Origin: Pseudoalteromonas sp. BSi20652
GTDB lineage: Bacteria; Pseudomonadota; Gammaproteobacteria; Enterobacterales; Alteromonadaceae
NCBI RefSeq assembly: GCF_000239855.1
Contig: NZ_BADT01000170.1
Coordinates: 62,001 to 126,000, forward strand
Length of the DNA stretch: 64,000 nt
Direction of reading: 5' to 3'
How positions within the stretch are numbered: the stretch's first letter is position 1; each line of letters opens with the position of its first letter. The notes under the pieces are model-generated. The model ran no database searches and was not told the origin of the DNA. It was given only the letters and a program-made list of their open reading frames with translations. Positions 19,401 to 27,940 of this stretch are shown piece by piece. The translations under genes were made by a program, and so were the position numbers.

Positions 19401-19958
19401 TTATGCGTGACCAGCCTCAGGGCTGAGTTGGCTAATATCAAAGCCCAACATTGAAACTGCTTTTTCCCATCGTTTTTCAACGGGCGTATTAAAAATTATT
19501 TTTGGATCTGCTTCAATTATCAACCAGCTGTTATCAAGTAATTCTTGTTCGAGTTGTCCTTGCTCCCAACCAGAGTAACCTAAAGTGATAATAAACTGCT
19601 CAGGTGCTTGTGCTGTGGTTAAGCTTGCTAAAACGTCTTTTGAGGTAGTGATCATAATATCGCTACTGAGTTTTTGGCTTGCTGAATAACCCGATTGGGG
19701 AGAGTGCAAAACGAAACCACGGTCAGTTTTAACGGGTCCACCTGCAAACACACTTACTTTTGCTGCGTTTTGCGTTTTGTCGTTATCAATTTCTATTTTA
19801 TCTAAAAGCTCGCCAACGGTAACATTAATGGGTTGGTTTATTACCAAGCCCATAGCCCCATCTTCATTGTGCTCACAAATATAGGTAACAGCACGTTTAA
19901 AAAAAGGGTCTTGCATCGACGGCATCGCGATTAAAAAATGATTTTCTAATGACTGCAT
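19401..19958 (-). CDS. yqgE: YqgE/AlgH family protein
   Basis: I start this at the ATG at 19958, which has GGGTG six bases upstream; an in-frame GTG three codons earlier would sit on top of that site. The product has 185 residues with family marks: FLIAMPSMQDPFF near the N-terminus, GAMGLVINQP, VFAGGPV and GYSGWEQGQLEQEL. The structure of relatives is known but the biochemical role is not; the P. aeruginosa relative AlgH was named for an effect on alginate. Conserved neighbour of gshB and yqgF. Confidence 0.93.
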   Translation of the reverse strand: MQSLENHFLIAMPSMQDPFFKRAVTYICEHNEDGAMGLVINQPINVTVGELLDKIEIDNDKTQNAAKVSVFAGGPVKTDRGFVLHSPQSGYSASQKLSSDIMITTSKDVLASLTTAQAPEQFIITLGYSGWEQGQLEQELLDNSWLIIEADPKIIFNTPVEKRWEKAVSMLGFDISQLSPEAGHA

Positions 19959-20017
19959 AGATTTCACCCTTTTTAATTAATGAACTTTGAGTATGGCATA
20001 GTTATTTAAATTGACAT

Positions 20018-20063
20018 AAAAAGCCCATTAATTGCATGAAAGGCTTAAACTAATGGGCTTTTT
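20018..20063 (-). terminator. rho-independent terminator after gshB
   Basis: Arms AAAAAGCCCATTA and TAATGGGCTTTTT with a 20-base loop; read on the minus strand it ends in T5 just past the gshB stop and before yqgE. Confidence 0.85.
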
Positions 20064-20073
20064 ATTGTGGTAA

Positions 20074-21024
20074 TTACTTACCTAATTTACGCTCAATTGC
20101 ATCAAATAAAATACCTGTAATAGAGATATCATAAGCAGCTTCAATTTCGCGCACGCACGTTGGTGCAGTTACGTTAATTTCAGTTAATTTATCGCCAATA
20201 ATATCTAAACCTACAAATATTAAGCCTTTTTCTTTGAGCGTTGGTGCAACTGCTTGCGCTATTTTTAAATCTGATTCGCTAAGTGGGCGGGCTTCACCTC
20301 GACCGCCTGCAGCTAAATTACCGCGTGTTTCACCATTTTGTGGAATACGCGCTAAACAATATGGAATAACTTCACCGTCAACTACTAGTACGCGCTTGTC
20401 ACCTTGTTTGATCTCTGGAATGTAATTTTGCACCATAGCAAAGCGGCTACCGTGCTCGGTTAGCGTCTCACAAATTACACCAATGTTGGCGTCGTCTTCT
20501 CTAACACGAAAAATAGATGCGCCGCCCATACCATCAAGGGGTTTTAAAATAATATCTTTATGCTGCGCTAAAAACTCACGAATTTGTTTTTGACTACGTG
20601 TAACCAGGGTATCTGGCGTATGTTCGCTAAACCATGCTGTAAATAGCTTTTCGTTAGCATCGCGAAGGCTTTGTGGCTTGTTAATTATTAACGTACCTTC
20701 TTGCTCTGCACGCTCTAAAATATAAGTCGCGTAAATGTATTCAGTATCAAAAGGAGGATCTTTACGCATCAAAATTACATCAAGATCGGCAAGCGCTATA
20801 GTGGCTTTTTCTTCAAGCTCGTACCATTTGTCTTCATTGTTGAATACTTGCGCTTTAGACGCTGTAGCGTACGACTTACCTTTACGAAGAGATAAATCAT
20901 CCATCTCCATATAATAAATTTCGTAGCCGCGTTCTTGCGCTTGCATCATCATTGCAAAACCGGTGTCTTTTTTGATGTTAAATCCACTAATAGGATCTGA
21001 AATAATACCTAACTTAATTGCCAT
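20074..21024 (-). CDS. gshB: glutathione synthetase
   Basis: The 316-residue protein is full length and carries the N-terminal prokaryotic GSH synthetase domain (LGIISDPISGFNIKKDT at the start, VILMRKDPPFDTEYIYAT) and the ATP-grasp domain (KPLDGMGGASIFRV, GGRGEARPL, the Mg2+-binding EINVTAPTC near residue 283). It joins gamma-glutamylcysteine to glycine with ATP. It follows rsmE on the minus strand with a 54-base gap and is followed by its own terminator. Confidence 0.96.
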   Translation of the reverse strand: MAIKLGIISDPISGFNIKKDTGFAMMMQAQERGYEIYYMEMDDLSLRKGKSYATASKAQVFNNEDKWYELEEKATIALADLDVILMRKDPPFDTEYIYATYILERAEQEGTLIINKPQSLRDANEKLFTAWFSEHTPDTLVTRSQKQIREFLAQHKDIILKPLDGMGGASIFRVREDDANIGVICETLTEHGSRFAMVQNYIPEIKQGDKRVLVVDGEVIPYCLARIPQNGETRGNLAAGGRGEARPLSESDLKIAQAVAPTLKEKGLIFVGLDIIGDKLTEINVTAPTCVREIEAAYDISITGILFDAIERKLGK

Positions 21025-21078
21025 GCGCTGTGCCTTACTATAAATGTTACTGTTTATATGAGGGTGCTTTTAGTTATT

Positions 21079-21812
21079 TCAATTAGCTAAATCGCCAAAT
21101 TGAAGTTGTAATGCACTTAAGACCGTTAAAGCAGCAGTTTCCGTTCGTAAAACGCGCGGGCCTAAGCGAATATCCACGAATTCTAGTTGTTTAGTTAATG
21201 CCATTTCATCATCGGTAAAGCCACCTTCTGGGCCTACTAAAAAGCGTACACCATCTTTAGGAACCGTAATGGTTTTAATACTGTGCTCAGCACGAGGGTG
21301 AAGAGTGAGCTTAATTGCATTGGTTTGTTGTGCAAGCCATTGCTTTAAATCCACCGGAGGATGAATAATTGGCACAAAATTACGCCCTGATTGCTCTGCC
21401 GCTGCAATGGCTATTTTTTGCCATTGTTGGTGTTTTTTCTCAAGACGATCGCCCATTAGTTTCACGCCACAGCGCTGACTAAAAATAGGAGTGATTTCGG
21501 TAATACCCAGTTCTACTGACTTTTGAATTGTAAAATCCATTTTATCGCCGCGAGAAACGCATTGGCCTAAATGAATTTTAAGGGGAGATTCTACATCGTG
21601 CGGGATCAACTCTTGCGGCATCACGACAACATTTTTTTAGTTACCTCGATAATTTCACTAAGGTATTCTCCGCCTTCGCCATTAAAAATAGATACTTTTT
21701 CACCTACTTTCATACGCAACACTCGACCAATATGGCCTGCAGCGTCTTCATCTAATGTAACGGGAGTATTTAAGGCAATACTCGATGCCTGATAAATATG
21801 AGGAACTCGCAT
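21079..21812 (-). pseudogene. rsmE: 16S rRNA m3U1498 methyltransferase RsmE, frame broken at an A7 run
   Basis: Two overlapping frames together make one full RsmE. The first (21812 down to 21621) gives the PUA-like N-terminus MRVPHIYQ...RVLRMKVGEK...EIIEVTKK and then stops. The second (to 21079) continues with [31 protein letters not shown] and the SPOUT knot [13 protein letters not shown] and [11 protein letters not shown]. The frame changes at a run of seven A (minus strand; T-run 21632-21638); eight A would read [12 protein letters not shown] without a break. RsmE methylates U1498 of 16S rRNA. A sequencing miscall is my preferred explanation; a genuine frameshift or slippage is possible. 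It leads the rsmE-gshB pair. Confidence 0.85.
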
Positions 21813-21884
21813 GTGGTGTCACTTATTGGTTAGCGAATAAAAGTTATATACCGTTATGGTAAGTAAGCGAAGGAGTTGGTGCAA

Positions 21885-22364
21885 TTATTTATTTTTATTG
21901 ATTTGTTCTGCAAGCTCAATTAGGTCTTGTGGAGTGTGTGCAATGTCGATATTAGCTGTTGAAGGTTTGATTAAATTTTCATCCGTAATAGGGCTAACCG
22001 TATAGCCTGTGTCATCAACACTTATTAAAAAGCGATTTTCGTGTAAGGAATTAAAAATAAACCGCTGTTTATCGCTTGCGAGTAAGTAATCAGTACTGTT
22101 AAATAAAACGCCTTGTAAATTATGATGTTCAGTTAGGTAATTAATAAGTTCTGATACACTGATTTCGTTTTCGAGATCGCAATAAGAGTAGTCTTTGATT
22201 AATTCGTCAAACATCATTCTTACTAGTTGTCGGGTATTACTACCTGCGGCAATAAGTAAGCTAGGCGTTTTTTTGGAGGGTGCAGTAGTGTAATGCTCTG
22301 CAAATGCACGGCTAAATTCGTTGTCTATGTCAATTAACAAATAGTTAGTTACTTCAAGTGGCAT
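21885..22364 (-). CDS. hypothetical cytoplasmic protein
   Basis: The product has 159 residues, no signal peptide and no membrane segment. The N-terminal part (LLIDIDNEFSRAF...SLLIAAGSNTRQLVRMMF) and the central ISVSELINYL alternate strand and helix like a Rossmann-type or receiver-like fold, but no catalytic motif is recognised. It lies upstream of rsmE on the same strand with a 72-base gap and downstream of a membrane gene; co-transcription is possible. I cannot assign a function. Confidence 0.65.
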   Translation of the reverse strand: MPLEVTNYLLIDIDNEFSRAFAEHYTTAPSKKTPSLLIAAGSNTRQLVRMMFDELIKDYSYCDLENEISVSELINYLTEHHNLQGVLFNSTDYLLASDKQRFIFNSLHENRFLISVDDTGYTVSPITDENLIKPSTANIDIAHTPQDLIELAEQINKNK

Positions 22365-22453
22365 AGGGCCTCATTGCGTTTAAGCAAAATGATTTTTACC
22401 CTTGCTTGAATACAGAGCTAATAACTAGCAACTAAACTCAGCAAAAATGGGTG

Positions 22454-23347
22454 TTAAATAGAAAACATGCTAATAAGTAGATAGCCTATTGCACAAAAAA
22501 CAGCAAACTCTATACATGCAATCCCAATATTATCTTGGTGATCAATCTCAAGCGCTGTATCAATATTTGGTAAAGATATAACTTTTATTACATAAGTTAA
22601 ACAATAAAGTAACATCCACATTACACCGCAATGCATAACGAGTGTGAATATGTTTTCCACCATTTTACCATTTTGAAATGCTGCACTAGATAAACCAGCA
22701 TACACTGCTAACGCTAAACCTATTGATTTACCAGCATATCTTATGCCAATAGAGGTGTTTTCTAGGTTGAAATTGCTTTGCAATGAAGCACCTTGATTAG
22801 CTCTCGCAAAGCGGTGCTCTCGTATTTTACTATCGAGTGCAAACATTCCCTGAAGCGTTAAAAAGCTAACGCAAGCAATGAGTAAGTTACTAAAGCCTTG
22901 AGTGTGTGTCCACGTGTACAACCCAAGTGCAATAATGCAGTTGGCGATTAACATACCAGAATCCACTAGTGCGGCACATACATTTTGCTTTAATATGGCG
23001 GCCTCCTCATTAAATCTATGCAATATCCATTTTCTGTGAATTAAATGACCTATTTTTATAAATGTAAATAAGAGAATAATAATAATTAAAACTTTTAATG
23101 GATTTGATTGAGCTGTGCTTATGCTTATTTCATCAAATAAAAAAGCCATCGTTGCTATGACTACTGATATTTCAGAGGCAAAGCTAATACCCATAGCAAA
23201 GTTATCGTGTTGCGCTAGCTCATCTTTAAGCGCTTGTTTTGCTTTGATTTGAGTGACAACTCGTAAACTAAAAATAGTTACACAAATAACCGTAAAACTA
23301 ATAGCAATCGCAATAAAACTAGTGTTAGATAAAGACAAATATGACAT
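22454..23347 (-). CDS. multi-pass membrane protein, DUF350-like
   Basis: The 297-residue protein has about eight predicted membrane helices arranged as repeated two-helix units. The segment HDNFAMGISFASEISVVIAT and the later VCAALVDSGMLIANCIIALG, NTSIGIRYAGKSIGLALAVYAG and NIGIACIEFAVFCAIGYLL resemble the DUF350 (YjfL) pattern, in which an Asn- or Asp-starting motif leads into a glycine- or serine-rich helix. The match is from memory and moderate. Function is unknown; DUF350 proteins are often found with membrane-stress genes. It is divergent from glnE (77-base gap). Confidence 0.6.
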   Translation of the reverse strand: MSYLSLSNTSFIAIAISFTVICVTIFSLRVVTQIKAKQALKDELAQHDNFAMGISFASEISVVIATMAFLFDEISISTAQSNPLKVLIIIILLFTFIKIGHLIHRKWILHRFNEEAAILKQNVCAALVDSGMLIANCIIALGLYTWTHTQGFSNLLIACVSFLTLQGMFALDSKIREHRFARANQGASLQSNFNLENTSIGIRYAGKSIGLALAVYAGLSSAAFQNGKMVENIFTLVMHCGVMWMLLYCLTYVIKVISLPNIDTALEIDHQDNIGIACIEFAVFCAIGYLLISMFSI

Positions 23348-23424
23348 GGTGATCCTAATTAAGTTAACCTTTCTAGGTTTTAGTCATTCTAGTACGGTTA
23401 TTGATGATATAAAAGTGAGGATTG

Positions 23425-26220
23425 ATGAGTAACGCAAAGCAACTTCCCATTCAATTACAAAAACTTGGCTTAATGCGCTTTGAGAAATTATATCCGCAAC
23501 AAAGTAAACAAAGTGAGATTATAAGGCTATTAGCGCTCAGTGACTTTGCTTGGCGCTGTTTAGAATCACAACCGGCTTTAAACACGTGGCTATTATGTAA
23601 AGATGAAATACACAATAGGGCAATCGATTCTCCTTTTGAAAATCTAAACTTAGCTGATATTGATGAAGTTCAATGTCATAAAGTACTTCGTCAATACCGT
23701 GAAAAATATTGGCTTAAAGTCGCTTTTTTAGACTTGTGCTGCAATAACTCAATCTCTGATAGCATTAAATATATTAGCCAGCTTGCAGATATGCTGATTC
23801 TCAGCGCTAATGAATGGTCGCATGCACACGTTGCAAAGGTGAATGGCGAACCTTTGGATGAGCAAGGTCAAGCTATGCCACTGATGGTGCTTGGCATGGG
23901 GAAGTTGGGTGGGCAAGAGCTTAACTATTCTTCTGATATCGATCTTATTTTTGCCTATCCTCGCAGTATTAAAACTCAAGGCGGTCGTCGCAGTATTGAA
24001 GCGCAGATATTTTATACAAAGGTTGCGCAAAAACTAATTGCATCACTCAATCAAATAACCGGTGATGGGCAAGTATTTAGAGTTGATATGCGCTTACGCC
24101 CATTTGGCGAAAGTGGCCCTTTGGTTATGAGCTTTAATGCTATTGAAGATTACTACCAAGAACAAGGGCGCGACTGGGAGCGCTACGCAATGTTAAAAGG
24201 GCGCTTGATTGGAACGCCTAATAAATATTGGGATGAATTTATCCAGCTTTTAAAGCCGTTTGTTTATCGCCGGTACATTGACTTTTCTGTTATTGAATCA
24301 CTTCGTAAAATGAAGTTAATGATTGCACAAGAGGTTCGCCGTAAGCGCCTAACTAACAATATAAAGTTAGGGGCGGGTGGTATTCGTGAAGTTGAGTTTA
24401 TTGTTCAAGCGCTTCAAATGGTACGTGGTGGAAGAGAAGCAAACTTGCAAACTCAATCATTACTTAACGCGTTAAAAGAGCTTACAGTTAGCCAGGTAAT
24501 AGATGAACTTGAGGCAAAAGACATTCAGAGGAATTACCTTTATTTACGTAAAGTAGAACAGTACTTGCAAATATTTGACGACCAACAGACACAAACACTG
24601 CCAGACGATGATCTTAACCAACAGCGCTTAAATTTCCTATTAGAGCAACCTGACTTTGTTTCGTCTATTAACAAAATAGAGCGTGTAATGAGTCAAGTTA
24701 ATAACGAGTTTACGCATGTGATAGGTGAGGAAACGGTTCCTTTAGATACCAGTGAAGGTGCATTTATTAGTGCGTGGGATCATGGTGATATAAGCTTTTT
24801 AAAAGAACAAAAAGATGAGTGGCAATTACCACTTCAAGACTTTAAACAACGCCTTTTAAAAGTGAATGTAGGAAACCGTGGGCGTGACATTTTAGATAAA
24901 TTAATGCCGGCATTGTTAAAACAATTAAGTGATTTTAAAGCCAGCGCAGCTGCATTTACGATGATTTGCCAAATACTAAATAAGATTATTTCTCGCACTG
25001 CTTATTTAGAATTGTTATACGAAAACCCAGGTGCATTAAAACAACTGGTACTTTTGTGTTGCCATAGTAAGTGGATTGGAGAGCATATATCTCGCTACCC
25101 CATATTGCTCGATGAGTTAATTGACCCCGCAATACTTTATAAGCCAACCCCATTAAGTGCTTATAAAGATGAAATAAGACAATATTTTTTACGTATAGAG
25201 TACGATGACTTAGAGTTACAAATGGAGTCGTTAAGGCAATTTAAGCAAACGCATCAATTACGAATTGCTGCTGCTGATGCAACCGGTGTTCTTGATGTAA
25301 TGAAAGTAAGCGATCACTTAACAGTGTTGGCAGAAGCGATTGTTGACCAAGCTGTTAATATTGCATGGCATAATACCGTTAAGCGTTTTGGTATGCCGCC
25401 GGGTACCGATAATGAACATAAGGGCTTTGCTGTTATCGCTTATGGTAAAACAGGTGGGTTTGAAGTCGGTTACGATTCAGATTTAGATTTAGTCTTTGTG
25501 CACAATCATGACGGTTCAAGTCAAACTAATGGTGAAAAGCCAATAGATTCGCGCCAGTTTTATTTAAAGCTCGCTCAGCGTTTAATGCATTTATTTAATA
25601 CTCGTACTGCATCGGGGATTTTATATGAACTTGATACGCGCTTGCGCCCTGAAGGGGCGTCAGGCTTGCTGGCGATAAATTTAGAGAGCTTTAATCACTA
25701 TCAGCAAACTCAAGCGTGGACGTGGGAGCACCAAGCACTTGTTCGCGCTCGTTTAATTTTGGGCCAAGACGATCTAATAGATCGTTTTTCACAAATTCGT
25801 AAAAATATACTTTGCCAACAGCGCGATGACGCCGTGTTAAAAGCCGATGTAATAAAAATGCGAGAAAAGATGCGTGAGCATCTAGCGAAAGGTGATGCAG
25901 AGCAATTTGATTTAAAACAAGATATTGGTGGAATGGCTGATATTGAATTCATTACTCAATATTTAGTGCTTAAACATGCTCAAAATTTTGAACAACTCAC
26001 CGTGTATTCCGATAATGTAAGAATTTTAACGGATGCAGCTAATATAGGATGTATTACTAAAAATCAAAAACAGCAGTTGATTAAAGCGTATATTGATTAT
26101 CGCTCGTGTTATCACGTGTTGAGTTTAGATCAGCAGGGCAAATTGATCTTGCGAGAAGCTTTCTTACAAGATATTACTAACGTAACGAATATTTGGAATA
26201 GTATTTTTGAATTGAATTGA
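23425..26220 (+). CDS. glnE: bifunctional glutamine synthetase adenylyltransferase/deadenylase
   Basis: The ATG at 23425 is chosen because GAGG lies 4 bases upstream; a TTG one codon earlier is too close. The 931 residues are normal for GlnE. Two nucleotidyltransferase domains are visible: the N-terminal deadenylase with GMGKLGGQELNYSSDIDLIF (from residue 157) and the C-terminal adenylylase with YGKTGGFEVGYDSDLDLVF (from 673), each followed by an R-L-R-P motif (MRLRPFGESG, TRLRPEGASG). It adds or removes AMP on glutamine synthetase according to PII state. The stop codon lies inside a pentanucleotide tandem repeat; a strong terminator follows. Confidence 0.96.
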   Translation: MSNAKQLPIQLQKLGLMRFEKLYPQQSKQSEIIRLLALSDFAWRCLESQPALNTWLLCKDEIHNRAIDSPFENLNLADIDEVQCHKVLRQYREKYWLKVAFLDLCCNNSISDSIKYISQLADMLILSANEWSHAHVAKVNGEPLDEQGQAMPLMVLGMGKLGGQELNYSSDIDLIFAYPRSIKTQGGRRSIEAQIFYTKVAQKLIASLNQITGDGQVFRVDMRLRPFGESGPLVMSFNAIEDYYQEQGRDWERYAMLKGRLIGTPNKYWDEFIQLLKPFVYRRYIDFSVIESLRKMKLMIAQEVRRKRLTNNIKLGAGGIREVEFIVQALQMVRGGREANLQTQSLLNALKELTVSQVIDELEAKDIQRNYLYLRKVEQYLQIFDDQQTQTLPDDDLNQQRLNFLLEQPDFVSSINKIERVMSQVNNEFTHVIGEETVPLDTSEGAFISAWDHGDISFLKEQKDEWQLPLQDFKQRLLKVNVGNRGRDILDKLMPALLKQLSDFKASAAAFTMICQILNKIISRTAYLELLYENPGALKQLVLLCCHSKWIGEHISRYPILLDELIDPAILYKPTPLSAYKDEIRQYFLRIEYDDLELQMESLRQFKQTHQLRIAAADATGVLDVMKVSDHLTVLAEAIVDQAVNIAWHNTVKRFGMPPGTDNEHKGFAVIAYGKTGGFEVGYDSDLDLVFVHNHDGSSQTNGEKPIDSRQFYLKLAQRLMHLFNTRTASGILYELDTRLRPEGASGLLAINLESFNHYQQTQAWTWEHQALVRARLILGQDDLIDRFSQIRKNILCQQRDDAVLKADVIKMREKMREHLAKGDAEQFDLKQDIGGMADIEFITQYLVLKHAQNFEQLTVYSDNVRILTDAANIGCITKNQKQQLIKAYIDYRSCYHVLSLDQQGKLILREAFLQDITNVTNIWNSIFELN

Positions 26221-26235
26221 ATTGAATTGAATTGA
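26207..26235 (+). repeat. ATTGA tandem repeat across the glnE stop
   Basis: Five complete ATTGA units (26211-26235) preceded by a partial unit. The glnE stop TGA (26218-26220) is part of the repeat. Because the unit is five bases and contains TGA, all three frames meet a stop within 15 bases, so a change in copy number would alter only the last few residues. Confidence 0.9.
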
Positions 26236-26246
26236 ATGAAATTGTA

Positions 26247-26273
26247 AAACCCAAGCGCTTGCTTGGGTTTTTT
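26247..26273 (+). terminator. rho-independent terminator after glnE
   Basis: AAAACCCAAGC-GCTT-GCTTGGGTTTTTT, a perfect stem with a T6 tail, 27 bases after the stop. Confidence 0.92.
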
Positions 26274-26287
26274 GCACCTGTAAACCC

Positions 26288-26860
26288 TTAAATCTTTAGT
26301 TTTAAACAATTTGTACGTACAAACTCTGATGGTAACTCGGTAATAACTGCTGCTCTTTGTTTATGGCAAAAGTAAGTGTAAACCTCATGCTCAAAGTCAT
26401 CATTTATAGCGCGGCCAATTTGATAAAGCGCTGAAGTAAAGTTGCTATCTACTCTAAAGTGATCTTTAACTACGTAGTCTTTACTTAAATACCAGTAAAG
26501 TTCAATACCTTCATTTTTTGCATATAGACTAAGTGCATCTTTGAGTGTTGTGCCATTTTCAAAGCGCCTAGGTTCAACCTCCCCGGACCATGTTGTAGGC
26601 ATCGGGTCTACTGTTCGCATGCGCTCAGAAAGCACGCTATCAAGAGTTTGTTCTGGTGTTTTAAGTTTTAAAACAAACTGGTCTCGTTCTTTATTACTTT
26701 TTACTTGGTTACGAATAGATGCGTAAAAGCGTGATAAACCTTCTGCTGCTGCATTTTTAGACTCTTTAATATCAAACGCAGGTCCATCGCCCAATAGAAA
26801 ATAGCCGGCAAGTGCTATTAGTACAGCTGCAAACGATAAATGTTTAATCCAAAACCACAT
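26288..26860 (-). CDS. TcpQ C-terminal domain protein
   Basis: The product has 190 residues: one N-terminal membrane anchor (about 7-24), a linker, and a C-terminal domain of about 80 residues (TTLKDALSLYAKNEGIELYW...FTSALYQIGRAINDDFE) that resembles the TcpQ/PilL C-terminal domain, which occurs in toxin-coregulated pilus and related secretin-associated proteins. It lacks the rest of a pilus cluster here. It lies 41 bases after the acyltransferase gene on the same strand. Inference: an inner-membrane anchored periplasmic protein, perhaps helping an envelope machine. Substrate or partner unknown. Confidence 0.7.
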   Translation of the reverse strand: MWFWIKHLSFAAVLIALAGYFLLGDGPAFDIKESKNAAAEGLSRFYASIRNQVKSNKERDQFVLKLKTPEQTLDSVLSERMRTVDPMPTTWSGEVEPRRFENGTTLKDALSLYAKNEGIELYWYLSKDYVVKDHFRVDSNFTSALYQIGRAINDDFEHEVYTYFCHKQRAAVITELPSEFVRTNCLKLKI

Positions 26861-26901
26861 TACGATTACCCACCTTAATTACTTCTGTTATTGTTATACC
26901 A

Positions 26902-27830
26902 TTACTTTTTATAAAAAGAAGGGGTATTTTTATCAGGTCTAGTTTTAAAACGACGGTGTAGCCACATATATTGTTCTGGTGCGGCATTAACAGATTGTTC
27001 CATGCGCTGATTTACACGTGTTACATCAGCTTTATCATCACCACTGGGGAAGTTTTCAAGCTCTGGCAGTATTTCTAAGTGGTATTTACCATTTTCATCA
27101 CGGCGAGTTATTAAACTCATTGTTTCACAGTTTTTACTGCCTGCAAACATAAGAGTACCTGTTGTAGTTGCCGCGTCAGGTACTGCGTAAAATGGGACAA
27201 ACTCACAGCGGTTACGGCCGTAGTCTTGATCCGGTAAGTAATAACATACCTTTTTATTTTTAATGCTTTTAATAAACCTTTTACATCTTTTCGGCCAATC
27301 AGGTATTCGTTAGAGCGAAGGCGGCCATTCGTTGTAAAGTATTCCATAAGCGGATTATTATGAGGACGATAAAAGCCGATACCTTGGCATTCTAAGCCCA
27401 TAATGCGGCTAGCCATTTCAAGATGCAGAATATGAGGTACAAGTAATAAAACCCCCTTACCAGACGCTTGAACACGTTCAAAGTGTTCAAGTCCTTTAAA
27501 AGATCCGAGTGCTTTTTGCGCTCGCCACTGCGGCCACCACCAAGCCATGCCGGTCTCAACCATCGCAATGCCTGTATTTTCCATATTTTTGAGCACAAGA
27601 GCTTTTTGATCTGCTTCGCTCATATGAGGAAAACACAGTTTAACGTTTACTTCTGCGATGTGGCGACGACGCTTCATAAACTTGTGAACTAAGCGGCCTA
27701 GCTGTTTACCCATTGCCAATTGTAGCTTTTGTGGTAGCCAAGAAATTAAATATAAAAATAAAACGCCAATCCACGTTAACCAGTATCGAGGGCCTAAAAA
27801 AGATGCTTTAAAAGGAGATGAGGTGACCAC
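26902..27830 (-). pseudogene. LpxL/LpxM-type lipid A acyltransferase, frame broken near an A-run
   Basis: Two frames combine into one lysophospholipid-acyltransferase of about 309 residues. The first part (from 27830) has a membrane helix WLTWIGVLFLYLISWLP, the HX4E catalytic motif PHILHLEMA and FYRPHNNPLMEYF...RLRS. The second part is open as MFAGSKNCETMSLITRR to the end. The change lies near 27252-27262: in the alternative frame the sequence reads KNKKVCYYLPDQDYGRNRCEF, the expected LpxL continuation. One extra A in the run AAAAA would restore it. Such enzymes transfer lauroyl or myristoyl groups to Kdo-lipid A at the inner membrane. I suspect a base-calling deletion. Start is GTG at 27830, with a weak AGAGA upstream. 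Confidence 0.8.
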
Positions 27831-27885
27831 AAAAATCTCTCTGAGAATAAAAACGGTAGTTTAACGCTAAGCGCTGTAAAATACA

Positions 27886-27909
27886 AAAAGCCAGCAGTTA
27901 GCTGGCTTT
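27886..27909 (-). terminator. rho-independent terminator after tolC
   Basis: Arms AAAGCCAGC and GCTGGCTTT around AGTTA; on the minus strand the stem is followed by T5. It lies 32 bases past the tolC stop. Confidence 0.85.
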
Positions 27910-27940
27910 GAATGTTTTTTAATTACACGAATGTTGTGGT

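Noticed and set aside
26207-26235. Phase-variable switch at the glnE end
   Set aside because: Any copy number of ATTGA quickly meets TGA in all frames, so changes would affect only a few terminal residues.
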